This document shows, piece after piece, positions 1 to 11,597 of a stretch of DNA of 64,000 nt (position 1 is its first letter; each line of letters opens with the position of its first letter). Made by a program: the position numbers and the translations under genes. This DNA comes from Synchiropus splendidus. Taxonomy: Eukaryota; Chordata; Actinopteri; Syngnathiformes; Callionymidae. A model generated the notes under the pieces. The model was not told the DNA's origin, did not search any database, and worked only from the letters and a program-made list of their open reading frames with translations. The DNA lies in assembly GCF_027744825.2 (NCBI RefSeq), contig NC_071345.1, positions 2,987,501 through 3,051,500 of the forward strand, given 5' to 3'.

Positions 1-117
1 AGTCTTTAATGGGGATGTAAGAAGCCACCATGACCCTCCAGTCTGAAGGCCCAGTTATTCCATTACCGTCACTGGTCACGTGCGTCCATGCATCCCATGC
101 TGCATTCCATGATATAT

Positions 118-133
118 CCACCAGGGGGAGCAG
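118..133 (+). promoter_or_regulatory. CTCF-like motif
   Basis: The stretch CCACCAGGGGGAGCAG fits 13 of 15 positions of the vertebrate CTCF core (CCACYAGRGGGCRSY). The mismatches are A where C is expected after the G run, and the last base. CTCF sites act as insulator or loop anchors. The motif match is seen; occupancy is inference, and short GC-rich matches also arise by chance or inside repeats. Confidence 0.35.
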
Positions 134-242
134 CCCTGAGTCAGTTGTTTATGACAACTACAAATTCCAAGACCAATATGGCGAGAACTACTGATAACAT
201 ACCTCTTTAACAAATAAAAGAGGAAAACAGAGGCAGGAGAAT

Positions 243-1085
243 TTACGCCATTGTTATGTCTTCTTCGTGTCTCATTGGAGCTACGTATTAGCTAGAAACA
301 ACAGCAACACTGCCCCCACTTGTTTCTGGTGGTACTGCTCCGTTTGGCCCGTATTCGTAAGCTTTGTGGAAACCAGCAGAAATATGGAGGAAACTAAGGC
401 AGAGCATGGACAGAAGGATCCATCCGGATCCATAAGTTACGTTGATCATGAATGGGCTCTAAACGTTTCTAACAGTGCAACCCAATATAAGTGCCAAACC
501 CAGCCCTAATATATGGGTCCATGTTACACCTCCGTGTGTTTGTGCTGTACCTTGAGGCACGAGGACGTTTTTTTTCAAGGTTTCACTGGTTCTGTGACTT
601 ATACTCAGGTGCGACGTTTCACATGTTCTTAAAAGGTATTTCACACTGACTAACGTGATTTTATCGAGGTTGCGCTCCAAGCCAGAAATCTCACGTGATG
701 AAGCCTCACAACAAGGAAAACATAACATGTATCATTGAAGTGGACGCGATTATATGGTTTTAATAGAATAAAATCTATAGAGACACATCTCAATAACAAA
801 TGACAGGAACTGTGCCTTGTGGAACTGAAGTTTGCGTTTACACCCTGGACCTCTGAAGGGATGCACCGGGTGAGAGCAGCCGCAGATGAGCCACTTTCCA
901 TCAGCCAGTATTTTCACATAAACCTCAAAAACCTTCCATGTTTCTCAGTCGGCTCACTTCTTGGCAACGTTCCGATTCATATTTCGTCGGGAGCGATGAA
1001 TACGAATGACCTTTTTACATAACAGATTGTGAAAATATTTTGTGACAGTAAGTCGGAGCGACTTATAGTCAGAAAAATACGGTAT
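243..1085. repeat. Island of degenerate interspersed repeats
   Basis: Positions 359-430 match 33277-33345 at roughly 84 percent by eye, so this is a dispersed family with at least two copies in the window. Positions 590-625 and 1047-1085 carry the 'gcgacttatagtc...aaaatacggta' type of sequence that I recognise as a very common teleost interspersed repeat end. Its superfamily is not certain to me. No coding potential is evident; the small ORFs here are broken and unlike known proteins. Exact ends cannot be placed without a repeat library. Confidence 0.45.
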
Positions 1086-2011
1086 ATGTGCTCTGTTCCT
1101 GTTGGGCCGTGTCAACATGAAGCGTCTTGCCTCAAATGCTCAGAAGAAAATGCCAACGTTTCTATGTGAATGTCTTAAGCCGGTCCGGGGGCGTCGTGTG
1201 CGACTTTAGCAGATGCACTTATGTAAATTGAAAGCAGCATGATGTAATCCCTGCGACCCATACAGATGAGTCCATATGTGTCAGAGGAATTTGCCGACGC
1301 GCAAATGTTTTGTCTCGTGGTGGCCTCGGTTTGAACCTCTGTCATCGCGGAACCACCTGAGCGGAGCTCTCCGGAGACAGCGCCCCCATGTTAAACTGAT
1401 AAGGCTGATTGAAGCGGTCGTGGCGCCAACAAACGGCTGGAGCAGAGGGAGGCAGATTAGCCAACACAACCACACTGGGCCGGACAGATTGCTCGCCTGG
1501 GTCCGTCTCTTTCCCCCTGGCTGACTCCTCTTCCTCCACCATCACGTTGCGCTTTGTGCGGCGGCCAACACCCAGCGCTCCCAGTCCTCCCACTGACCAG
1601 ACTGTCTCAAGCCGGCATTTCCCCAACGTGTCTGCTGGTTTGACATTCACTGCGATTACGTTTAGCGCTGTGTGACTACAAAGAGAGGATTTCCATGTTG
1701 CCCCTGGCAAGAGGAGCGTCGCGGCGCTGTGTGATCAGCCTTCAGACGGAGATTAAGACCGGCTCTGCAGCCATGATTTCCTGCTCCGGAATCTCCATGT
1801 CCCGGGCGAGGCCTCAACCTTCAGATTGATTTCCAACTCGAGGTGCAAGCCGAGTTCGGCTTGGTAGATTAACAGAAAATTGACTCGTTCACGAGCGTTT
1901 TTCTGGCGGCGCTTGGCTTGATGCAGACTGTCTCTGACCGGTTCAGAAAAACCTCATTTCAGTCGGAGTCCGTTTGAGGCCAGTTTTCAGCTCTCAGACA
2001 ACATGGACAGC

Positions 2012-2026
2012 GGCGCCCCCTGGCGC
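2012..2026 (-). promoter_or_regulatory. CTCF-like motif
   Basis: On the minus strand the bases read GCGCCAGGGGGCGCC, which fits 13 of 15 positions of the CTCF core; positions 1 and 3 differ. The motif is seen; function is inferred. GC-rich palindromic flanks (ggcgcc on both sides) raise the chance of a coincidental match. Confidence 0.33.
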
Positions 2027-5000
2027 CTCTCCTTCAATGTAAGGTCTGAACAATTGTGACTTTAATACTTCCACAGATCTTGATGTCCGGTAGAATCTCC
2101 AGGTTTGTGTTTCGACTTTACACTTCTTCAGATCGACACCCTGCTTGCAACAGGTATTATAGACTGTGGTTGACCGGTATCACACGGCGCCACCTGTTGT
2201 CCTGGAGGTAGAACTGTTTCAGTTTATATCACCTAGAAAAGACGTTTCAAACTTAAGTTACTCATGTGACGGAGAAAATCAACCCCTCCTCACTCCCATG
2301 GCGTGATATACTGGTGTGGGCAAGTGGACTTGTGCTTCCTGCAGAAGTCGTTCCATGTTCCACCTTCGCAGCATAAGGACTGAACGGTAGACAGAGGTTG
2401 GGTGAGCCTTGGGATGGCACTCCTTTCGTTCTACATGTGACTTCCTGCAGGTCTGACTCTGGCACTGTTTGGCTGTGAGAGACGTTTAGATGAGCCCACA
2501 ATGCTTGTGTTTCACTCTGGTTTCCTCCCTCTGCTTAGAAACATAGGTGCCCCGGGTGATCACTGCCTCTTGCCCCAGTTAGCTGGGCAGGTACCGACCC
2601 TGCGACGCGGCTGGACATGAAAGAATGGACTCAATATGTTGTGAATATTTGAAAAGCTTCTTCCTTTATTGTGGTGATGCCCGTTTTAGGACGCATTAAG
2701 TTGAATGGCCTTATCAAGATCCCCCCTGGTGGAACCCCAATATGATCACAGTTGCAAAAGCATCAGAGCAAGAGTGAATCTTTTCAAGCTTAAAACTGAC
2801 CTAGCTTTACCTGGTTTTTGCTTTCCCAGGCTACTATCTTCATACAGTCTTTGTCATTTTGATCTCATCATCTGCTCTCAGCTGGTCCAACTGTGGTCGG
2901 ACTTCAAAATCCAAGATATCACCGCTCAGGTTTTGATGTTTGGAGCTGAAACTTTTATCTGCTGTGATCCAATAACACTTATTTTAATCTCCTCCGACGG
3001 ATGTGACGGACGTTGCGTCGGAAAAAAGCGATCTGTCAGGTTGATGTATCTCAAAGCGTCTCCTTCGTTGAGATGGAACCAGAGTTGCAACGGCAAACAA
3101 ATCCCCCTCGTGCCTCCATTTTTCAAACCACTTTAAAACCTTCATTTGCATATTTAGCACCTCTTTAATAATTCATCGTCAGCCTGGTGGTAAATACCAC
3201 ATTTGTTTGTGGCTTCAACAAAGCGTCCCTCCCGCGAGTCATCCTGTAAAAAATGGTGAAAGATGTGAGGGCCCCTTTCCAGCTGATTTAATATCAGACT
3301 TTCAATTTCCTTTTATTTCTTGTCGCCGCCATGAGTTACAGCTGGGGGAAACAATTTATCAGGCTTTGGGCAACCTTTATCTCTCACTTGCCCTTCATTA
3401 GTTGGCGCTCACGGAAAGACGGCGCTCATTACTTCCACCAAGCGGAGTTTCATTTTGGAAATTAAAGCGTGGCGTTCTAAATCAGGCAAACACACCGCGG
3501 TGTGGAATAAACGCAGATGACATGAACGTATATGGAGCTACGTCGACTGCCAGGAGAGAACTGTTTCAATCTCATGAAACATTAAGGGATTAAAGTTGAT
3601 TTCTAGCTGGAGGTGATACGGAGCAAAGCGGCGGGTTTAAAGTGACGCCTCAATGTGCCGCAGGCGTGGAGGCCATAATCCCTCATATCAACAGTGTCAA
3701 GCGGCTCGGCAGTAGCACATGCTAATGTGGCGCGCAACTGCTTGGAACGTCGGCTCGTGAAGCTTCCCGTTTCATTTCCAGAGATTAGCGTCATGGGGTT
3801 TTATTAGCAGTGCTGTGATGTTAGCGGATGATCATCAGTTGTGATGTGTCAACGGTGGTGCGGCTTCAAAGCGCTATGCTAACATATGGCTGCAGCGTCG
3901 AACTCATGCCGCCAAAATTCAAAGTTAAACTGCAATATCAGGTTGACGTTAGCAGCTCATTTTAGCATATCGCACCTTAGTGGCTTTTTTGGCACTAGAT
4001 TAGGATTTTATTTAATTTGAGGCCACGGTGGGTTGGATTTTGCCCCCAGATGTTCGAAGCAGAAGGGCTTTTATCTGGACTTGGAAATCAGGGAAGCTAT
4101 TGCTCCCTCAGAAACACTGTTTTCCAAAGCTAACAATTCACATCAAAGTGCCACGCACCAAAGCCATGAGGTACCATGAGCATAAAAGCTGTTTTTTTTT
4201 TCATTCATTGTCCAATTGGTGGCGTTATAGAGCCGCCAAGTGGACTGTAAATTATGACCTTTATGTCTTGAACCAATTGGATGGAAAGTCTCAAAACTTC
4301 ATGAAGTTTCATTTAGCCATCACTGCTAGGTTAGCATAGCACCATGGAGGCGATTACATAACTGAACTTTACTTCAGTATTCAACTCCCAAGGTGTCAAA
4401 TAGCGACTCCTTAAAGTGACTTTTTTGTTCTAGAGTGACCCCAAAGTCGACTTTTTGTGTCACCAGCACATTAAGTGTTCACGTCACGCAAAAAAAAAAA
4501 AAAAAATGGCAGAGGTTGGTATTAGGACATTGACGCTCTCTACATGCTGTATTGCAAGTTCATAATCCAAGATGGCTGCTGCGATTGTGTACCTTTAATT
4601 TTGTGTGACTTTTGTTTGACTTCTAATCATCATTTCTTTCTCTAAATACGATATAGAAATGTTTATGTTGTATAATGTCGTATAAACATTCAGTGTTCAC
4701 TGCAGGGTGGACCATGCTAACAGGAGCTATCGCTAGTCCAGTCAATGGTTGCAACACTGTTTATGGAGTCTCTTCCTCTGGTAACTGGAACGTGCTGCGC
4801 TCGGCTGTGATGCCATTCCCAGCTTAACACTTCTGAGGCAGCTAGATCGCTGCACTTGTTTACTGGTTGAGCTGATGTAGCAGCGGAGAGGAGTCAATAC
4901 AGGCCTCTACCAGGTGACCCTCTTCAGACAGGTGCTGGCCACTGCGACAGCCTGGAAGAGACACAAACGCACTGCTGTATCTTCATCTTCTTTTGCTCTC

Positions 5001-6016
5001 ACTAGCTTAATATAGTTCTTATTCTTCTGCAGTCACCTGCACATAAATATTTAACATCATTCAAAGTTGTATCGAAGCAGGAGGATTGTTATGTTAAAGA
5101 GTCACGGCGCCTCACACACCTTCCAGCGCCGCCACTGATGAAATTTATGAAGATGTTATTTAACAAAACACGTATTTATTCATTCCTGCCGCCCACAGCC
5201 GAGGACAGGCGGCTCATGCGACTGTTTATCTGAATATTTAGCATAAAACAAATAACTGCAAGACGTGGTTTTACCTTTTTATCCTCCACTGAAGCTGAAT
5301 TAATCAGAAAGTCCGTGAGCGCAGGTTTCACATAAATATGCAGCAAAGCGGCGGCAGTCTCTACCTGTAAAGAATATTGCGTCTCATTGCACGCGTTTGT
5401 TCGAGATCAAACTAGTTCACTTTAAAAGGCTTGTATACGCATTAGCTTTTCAAATTAGATGAGTTCATTCAGCAGTCCTGCTTTCTCCCGCGACCCTGAA
5501 CGCCACACGCTTGTATCATGGCCTCATGGAAACAAGCAGCTGCTCCACCGGTGAGTTGCTTCTGCAAACACACACGCTGCTTCACTAGCATCTTGGTGCG
5601 TTAGCGACAGTTAGAAACATGAGGTAACAGCTAGCTTGCTTGCACAAACGACTGAGGCCTTTCAGTCATTTCAAACTAGTCTTCTACACCAGTCAACTGC
5701 AACCTAGCAACAGTGGAAACATGCTTTTATGGTACGTGTGTTGTTAAAATCAGTGAGCCTAGATTAGCTAGCCTGTTAGCCATAGCTAAGTTAGTGTGAC
5801 CTTATATCCTTTGATCACAAATGATTTAGTGATGTCATATAACAAGGTAACATTTTGGTACATGTCTTCATTCACCCTTTAGGCGCTTAGATTAGTTCAA
5901 TAAAATGTTCCACTTCTGTATCACTATTTCAAAAGGCTGTAGCTTAAAAATGGCTAGCGATAAAGGCGCAGCGTGGAAGAGAAGAATCTTCAGTGCGACC
6001 CAAAGTTTGGCGTGGG

Positions 6017-6058
6017 GCTATCTATCTGTGTATCTATCTTGCTAGCTAGCTAGCTATC
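6017..6058. repeat. Short CTAT/GCTA tetranucleotide microsatellite
   Basis: Imperfect CTAT units run directly into four GCTA-type units. It is a simple sequence repeat with no further function visible. Confidence 0.6.
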
Positions 6059-7084
6059 AGTTATGCCCAGGTGGAGGCCATATAATGTCCAGAGCAGAGT
6101 AGGAATGAGACAGTGGAAAGTGAAAGAGAGCATTGTCTGTGCATTGAGTTGTTTGACTGCCTTATGTTCCAAACAAGATTTCGGCAGCACAGTTTGTTTT
6201 TCAGTGTTTTCGGTAAACAGAATGTCGCCATTGATAATAAATGTTTCTGTAATGTTTTTCGTCAGTTTATCGGCTTTGTGCGGGGGACACCTTACTGTAA
6301 CCTCGGCTGTAGAGTCGATAAAGTAGGAGACAGAGATCAACAAAAAGAAAATGTCAACCTCTTGTCCTCGTGGTGAAATCTGCTCCATCAGCATGGGAAC
6401 CGTGTCGGCTCTTTTGTCTAATATTCATGACTCATGAGGAGGGATTATCATCTTCCGGCGGCTTTGAGCCAGTGACATCGTGTCCTTGATCAAGACTTCC
6501 CTTCCCCAAAACAGTGGAGTGTGAAAATTAAGAATACAAATGAGCAACGTTACCGCGGTAATTGACTTGAAATCCCTCGCCAGCTCCTCTTTAGCCTCTC
6601 GTGGTCAATGATTCTTTACATACCAATTAGCCGAACGCAACCTGGCTGATGCAACTCAGCAAGGGATTCCGACGGAAGTGGAGGGAACCCACTGAGTCAG
6701 TTCGATACCTTTGAAAGCTCAACTGGAGTGAGCCAAGGGCACACGAGTGTCCAATAGTGACGCGTACTTGACCCGGACATTATGGAATAGCCCTGGTTGA
6801 TGACATCACAAGTGTTGGCTTGGTCCACGTATGTGAAATTAGCTAAGTGAGTTTGTGTTTCTGATGTATCCGACACAGTTTTCCACGCTAAGATGGAGTT
6901 CAACATACAGCTGGGATATAAACAGAGGGCTTTGCCTTTTATCTTAGTTCAATCTTCGCGACCGAAGTTCTGATAGAGCGTCGTCGCCACCTGTGGACCT
7001 CAGTCTTTTCCTGCCCTCATGTGTGTTAGTGTTCATTTTGTAGCCCATTTTTCAATTTAGTTACTTTTGTTTGTTGTGTTTTAG

Positions 7085-7260
7085 ATGAGTAAAACAGCAA
7101 TTTCGTCTAGTTTTAGTCAAACAAAAAGTCAATGTATTTTTGTCAAAACATTTTAGTCAATGTTTTCATTCCAGAAATATTCCTCTTCTTTTTCCAGTTG
7201 ACTTATGTTCTACAGCTAAAATATTGACCAAAACTAAGAAATAATGAGCATCTTGAATGA
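7085..7260. repeat. Probable degenerate interspersed repeat
   Basis: The segment is built from repeated 'ttttagtcaa/attttagtcaatgtttt/aaaatattgac' phrases. These resemble the 'TTTTAGTCRAC' repeats common in fish genomes. The internal repetition is seen; the family assignment is inferred and uncertain. No ORF is present. Confidence 0.28.
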
Positions 7261-10200
7261 CATGAATGAATGAATCCTCAAAGCTTAAATTGTTGACATT
7301 TATAAATGATACACTCCATGTTTTATATTTATTAGAAACACAAACAAAATAACATCTTCAAAATGGTGTTAAATGATATAAACTTCTGAGCTAGACTTTT
7401 GTAGTTGAGCGTCAACAGGTTTAAAGAAATGAAAGTGAAAATGCAAGCCTTTCTTTGGTTGGAGCAAAGGAGTCGATAAACGCCCGCAGCAACCGTTCAG
7501 TAGTTCAGACCAGAAAACGTATAAGAGATAAGAACCGAAAGCAGCAGAGAAGCTTTGAAATTGTGACAAACACGAGAGAGAGAAGACACAATGGGATAAA
7601 GAAGGAAGGAAGCTGTGGTCCAGCTGGGAGACAACTGCATCTTATCGCAGTGAAGTTGTGTGTTGTTTATCAGTAGAAGAGCGTTTTTGCTGTACAGTTT
7701 ACGTGGTCAAGTAACCGTCATCGTCATCATCCACTTCTTCATGGTGATGATGAACCTGGTTGTACGTCGCCGTGAAAAATGCGAAGCTCATTTTGACCAG
7801 AAGAACCTGGGCCTTTTTCCTCTGAGCCAGCAACATCTGAGGTTGGACAGTTGGTCAGCCGCTCCCTTCATGAGCCGAGGAGCCAACCTGTGATATGATT
7901 GCTTTCATTGTGGCCTATTTTCACGCTCTGATCCGATGGATGCAGGCACATCTGGGACGAGGTGCAGCTGCGTGTCCTCCTCAAATAAGCTCCGCGTTCC
8001 TTCTCAAAACAAAGCCGTGACAGTATCTCACCTGTGCCTAAACAGCCTCCTCACTAGCAGATGACAGTGCTTTCTCTCCGATAATGCCGTCACTTGACAG
8101 ATAAGACTGAGGCAGGGACGCGGCTGCTGTCCTGGGAGCTTCAGCAGCCGACGGTGGACGGCTTGATAATCTTCCGCGTCCGCATCAACCTGCCTCGCTC
8201 TCTCTGAAGCAAATTTCCGGCAGCTACAATCTTGCTCAGCCGCTCCACACATGCTCTCCACCCCCCCTCGGCCACCTTCCCCCCGTCTATGTCCACAGAG
8301 AAGGATTAGGATTTGTTCTGTGCTGGAGAAACGTGTTAAGCACTGATGTAAATAACCACCTATGGTGAACGATACAGGACACCCGCAGAGGCTGGCACAT
8401 TACACAGCGCTTTACTTCAAAGCTACGACAATGGGGTGGGTGTACTGCGTAAACGTGTGGCTTCAACACCATCGGATCGCTGGGCGACTCTATTTCCAAT
8501 TCAGAAACGCCTCCTATCTTTCGGATCTTCATGCTCAGATCCTGGCCTCATACCGAGTGAACACTAGTCCCTGTTTATTGAATGTTTTGCTTTTGATTTA
8601 GTGTCTTCAATGATGCTTATTTTTCAGTATTTTTGAGTGCAGGTTTTATCATGCCTCTGCAGTGTTGGGACAGGCTGCGGACTAGAGTATGGTGTGGGTG
8701 ACTCAGTAACTCCATGAATTCTAGTCCGGCTGTTCTTTGGAACATGTCAACACAGTGTCCCACCGAAGACGTAACACAGGGTTTCTTCACCTCAGTCCAG
8801 TTCAGGTTTCTGTTCCCACCAAGGTAGTTTAACCAGTCAGGTGCCTGAAGACGGTTCACATACAGAACAAGAACCTGCACCGCCCCAGACCTTTTAGGTT
8901 GAAGACCCATAGTAACATATTGACATTTGTCAAGTGGAACTTTGTGTCTGATGTTGAGTAGGGAACCAGCCTGTTGACGCAGGCGCATTTCACTTGAATC
9001 AGGAGGCATTTCTCGGCATGCAAATTCGAGGCAGGGCTTATGGGGTTGTTAGTTATGTAGTTGTGAAAGGAATGAATCAAACATTACGATTAAACTGTAC
9101 ACTGCTGAAGAGAACAACTAGAAACCAGGCCAACTAACCGCACGTTGTGTAAGAGGTGATTCAAGTGTAGAAACTGTGAACACCCGGGTGACAGATATTA
9201 AAAACCTCCCGGTAATATTCCATGATAATGTGATTCACTGCCACGTCTAATCTCTCGCTTCTAATCTCTGATTTCTTTCTTCAGTTAAAGATCGAGGAGG
9301 GTGAGTGCTCACTGTCAGTTCCACGACGTCTGTCTGAGACTCTGGTCTGCAGCGACGCCTCTGACCCTCGCGAGGGAAAAGACAATCTTGACTGGTCTGA
9401 TATCTGTTCCTTGAACTAGCCTTACAACCTCCGGGAAGACCTCCTTTCCACGAGCGTCCGGACATCCTCCATCGGGGACACGATGAGACCGCAGGGTTTC
9501 CGCTCCATGTAACATGTAAACGTTGAAATAACCGGGTAACACAGAACACATCATGATCATGGTGTTTATCTACGTGCTTTTAACAGAAACGTCCCGAGAG
9601 TTACATTTTGCTTTTTGGCTAACGTGAGGAAATCCCGTGAGAGGCGAAACATTTGGTTCAGTTGTGAGCTTTACGCGTCAACATGCCACACAGGAGGGTG
9701 ACTTCTATTTCTGGGTCGGAATGCTTGACGACTGTCAGTACCTCTTAGGAGAGAGAGGGTGACGCAACCAACAAGCCATGAGTCACCACAATGCGCGAAC
9801 ACATCGACTCACGGTTTATGACGAAGTGAGGCTTTGGCGTTTCCAGTACAAATCCAGCCTGAAGGATTCAGAGTTTCCTGCTCTCTCCCGCGTTCCATCA
9901 ACACAGAGAGGTGACTAGATGACTCTAAAGTGTCCACAGGTGCGAGTGTTTGTCTACGTGTCCTGGCATGAGCCTATAAAGGGAACAGGAGGCAAATGAC
10001 GTTTCCAGTCACTGAGTTATGGTCGGAGCCTGCTCTTTTCTGGGATCTTTACCTTTGTTTCTCCTCCCTGGTGCCGCAGCAGTGAAGCTCTGTAGATTAA
10101 CTGTCAAATTGTCAGAGAACACAATGTTCTTGTTGGTGCCTGCAGAGATTCTCCAACGACTGACGCCTTCTCATCATCGGGTTTCCCAAAACTCACGGTA

Positions 10201-11240
10201 TTGCTGATCTTGACGACCGTGGCCAACGATTTTCGGTCGTCTTTGCTGACAGAATCAGGACGCCGCCGCCGTCTGTCGCATCAAGGGCTCAGCCCGACGT
10301 TGACTTATTAATAAGTAAAGAAAAGAGCAACAGAACATGAAAGGCTTCGCTGTTACATGAGACTCCGCAGTCACCTGGGGTCTCGACAGAAGCCGTGTTT
10401 GTTTCTTGTTCGCGCTTGAGAAGCTGAAATACAAGAGGCCCTTCCCTTCGAGGAACAGCAGGAGGCAGAAAGGAAGGACGGCTGTGCTGCGGATCTTTCA
10501 GACGTACAGCAGAAACGTGTGCTAACAGCAGCTCTCACGCAGCTCCTCATTATCTGTCAGCTCTCACTGCTGACTCATTGTGGCGGCGCAGGAGGAGGGC
10601 GCTCCAGCATCCCAGTCCTTTACAGTCATTTGACGGTGGCGGACGTGAATGGATGGCAGATTGTGACTGGGACTTTCAGCAGTGTGCCTTGATTGATATG
10701 CACGAGAAAAGCCCTCAAAGAAGTCAGGTCCCAGCTTTGTGTGTTAATGACAGGGCCTCTATCGATTCCTTCTGCCTCCTCTACACTCAGTCTCTTCCCT
10801 CACTAAATCCCATCTAACTACGGAACAGCTTGTTCCCTTCCAAACTGTCTGCAGACCCATATCTGTCAAAACAGCCATAGACATCCTTATCGGGAACATT
10901 TGAGGCAACTATTTTCAGCATTATAGTCCAGCACAGCCGCGAGCTTCAACATTATTTTCCCAGCAGTCAATCACACTGAGAGTCTCCAAATAAAAAAACA
11001 GTTTGATAAGACTTTTTGTATCAAACACACCAAGTTCTGGGAAGAGGTTTATCAGATGCCCCGAGGTTTATGAAGCGTCACTGTTCGTCCGCTTCTTCCG
11101 CGAGTATAAACACGTCGACCTCCTGGGCCAGACGTGGGATACAAACCTTAGCCACCGTTCTAACTTTCCATCTCCAGTGAGATTCAGAGCGACCTTGAAC
11201 AATGTCAGCCTGACCTCCCTTTCTCAAGGCAACCATTCAA
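7261..11240. other. No gene recognised
   Basis: ORFs up to 130 codons (8617-9009 minus) exist, but none shows a domain, a signal peptide or plausible splice boundaries. No recognisable mobile element or RNA gene was seen. Confidence 0.45.
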
Positions 11241-11241
11241 T

Positions 11242-11597
11242 TACACTCCTGTTAAAAAGTTTGGGGTGACCCAGACAGTTTTGTGTTTTCCATGAACAGT
11301 CACACTTTCATGTATGAAACGAATAGGAAAATAAATAGAAAGTTTGAAATAATACATTTCTCCTTCAAGCTTTGCTCCATTCGCAGCAGCTGCAGCATTG
11401 GAGACCTTGGGCCAATGTGTTGAGGTAGTTCCACCTCGTGCTTCCACAACTCCCTCCCACACGTTGGATCGGCTTGATGGGCACTTCATGCGTATCATGC
11501 GGTCAAGTCGCTCCCACACCAGCTTATTGAGGTGGAGATCTGCACCGACCGCTCCATTACAGATAGAATACCAGCTGCCTGCTTCTTCCCTAAACCA
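11242..11597 (-). pseudogene. Truncated Tc1/mariner-family transposon: transposase C-terminus and one terminal repeat
   Basis: On the minus strand a transposase C-terminal region is readable: GKKQAAGILSVME near 11597-11555, then, after a frameshift, WERLDRM...KCPSS...W and the terminal AANG region (11519-11350). These are hallmarks of fish Tc1-like DDE transposases, where the block corresponds to the end of the catalytic domain and the C-terminal tail. The frame breaks in the SPDLNPIE-type segment, so the third catalytic acidic residue is not preserved. Positions 11242-11275 carry the terminal inverted repeat type of this family (TACACTcctGTTaAAAAGTT...), beginning at a TA. The 5' two thirds of the element are missing, so it cannot be autonomous. 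Confidence 0.8.

Larger units (their letters stand above)
1086..6999. other. No gene recognised; single-copy-looking non-coding DNA
   Basis: Only short ORFs without recognisable domains occur on either strand. Visible structure is limited to a CTCF-like motif (annotated separately), an A-run near 4490-4506 and a short GCTA/CTAT tetranucleotide run at 6017-6058. The longest ORFs, for example 2705-3136 plus and 6050-6394 minus, have no family resemblance, and I regard them as chance. Confidence 0.5.
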
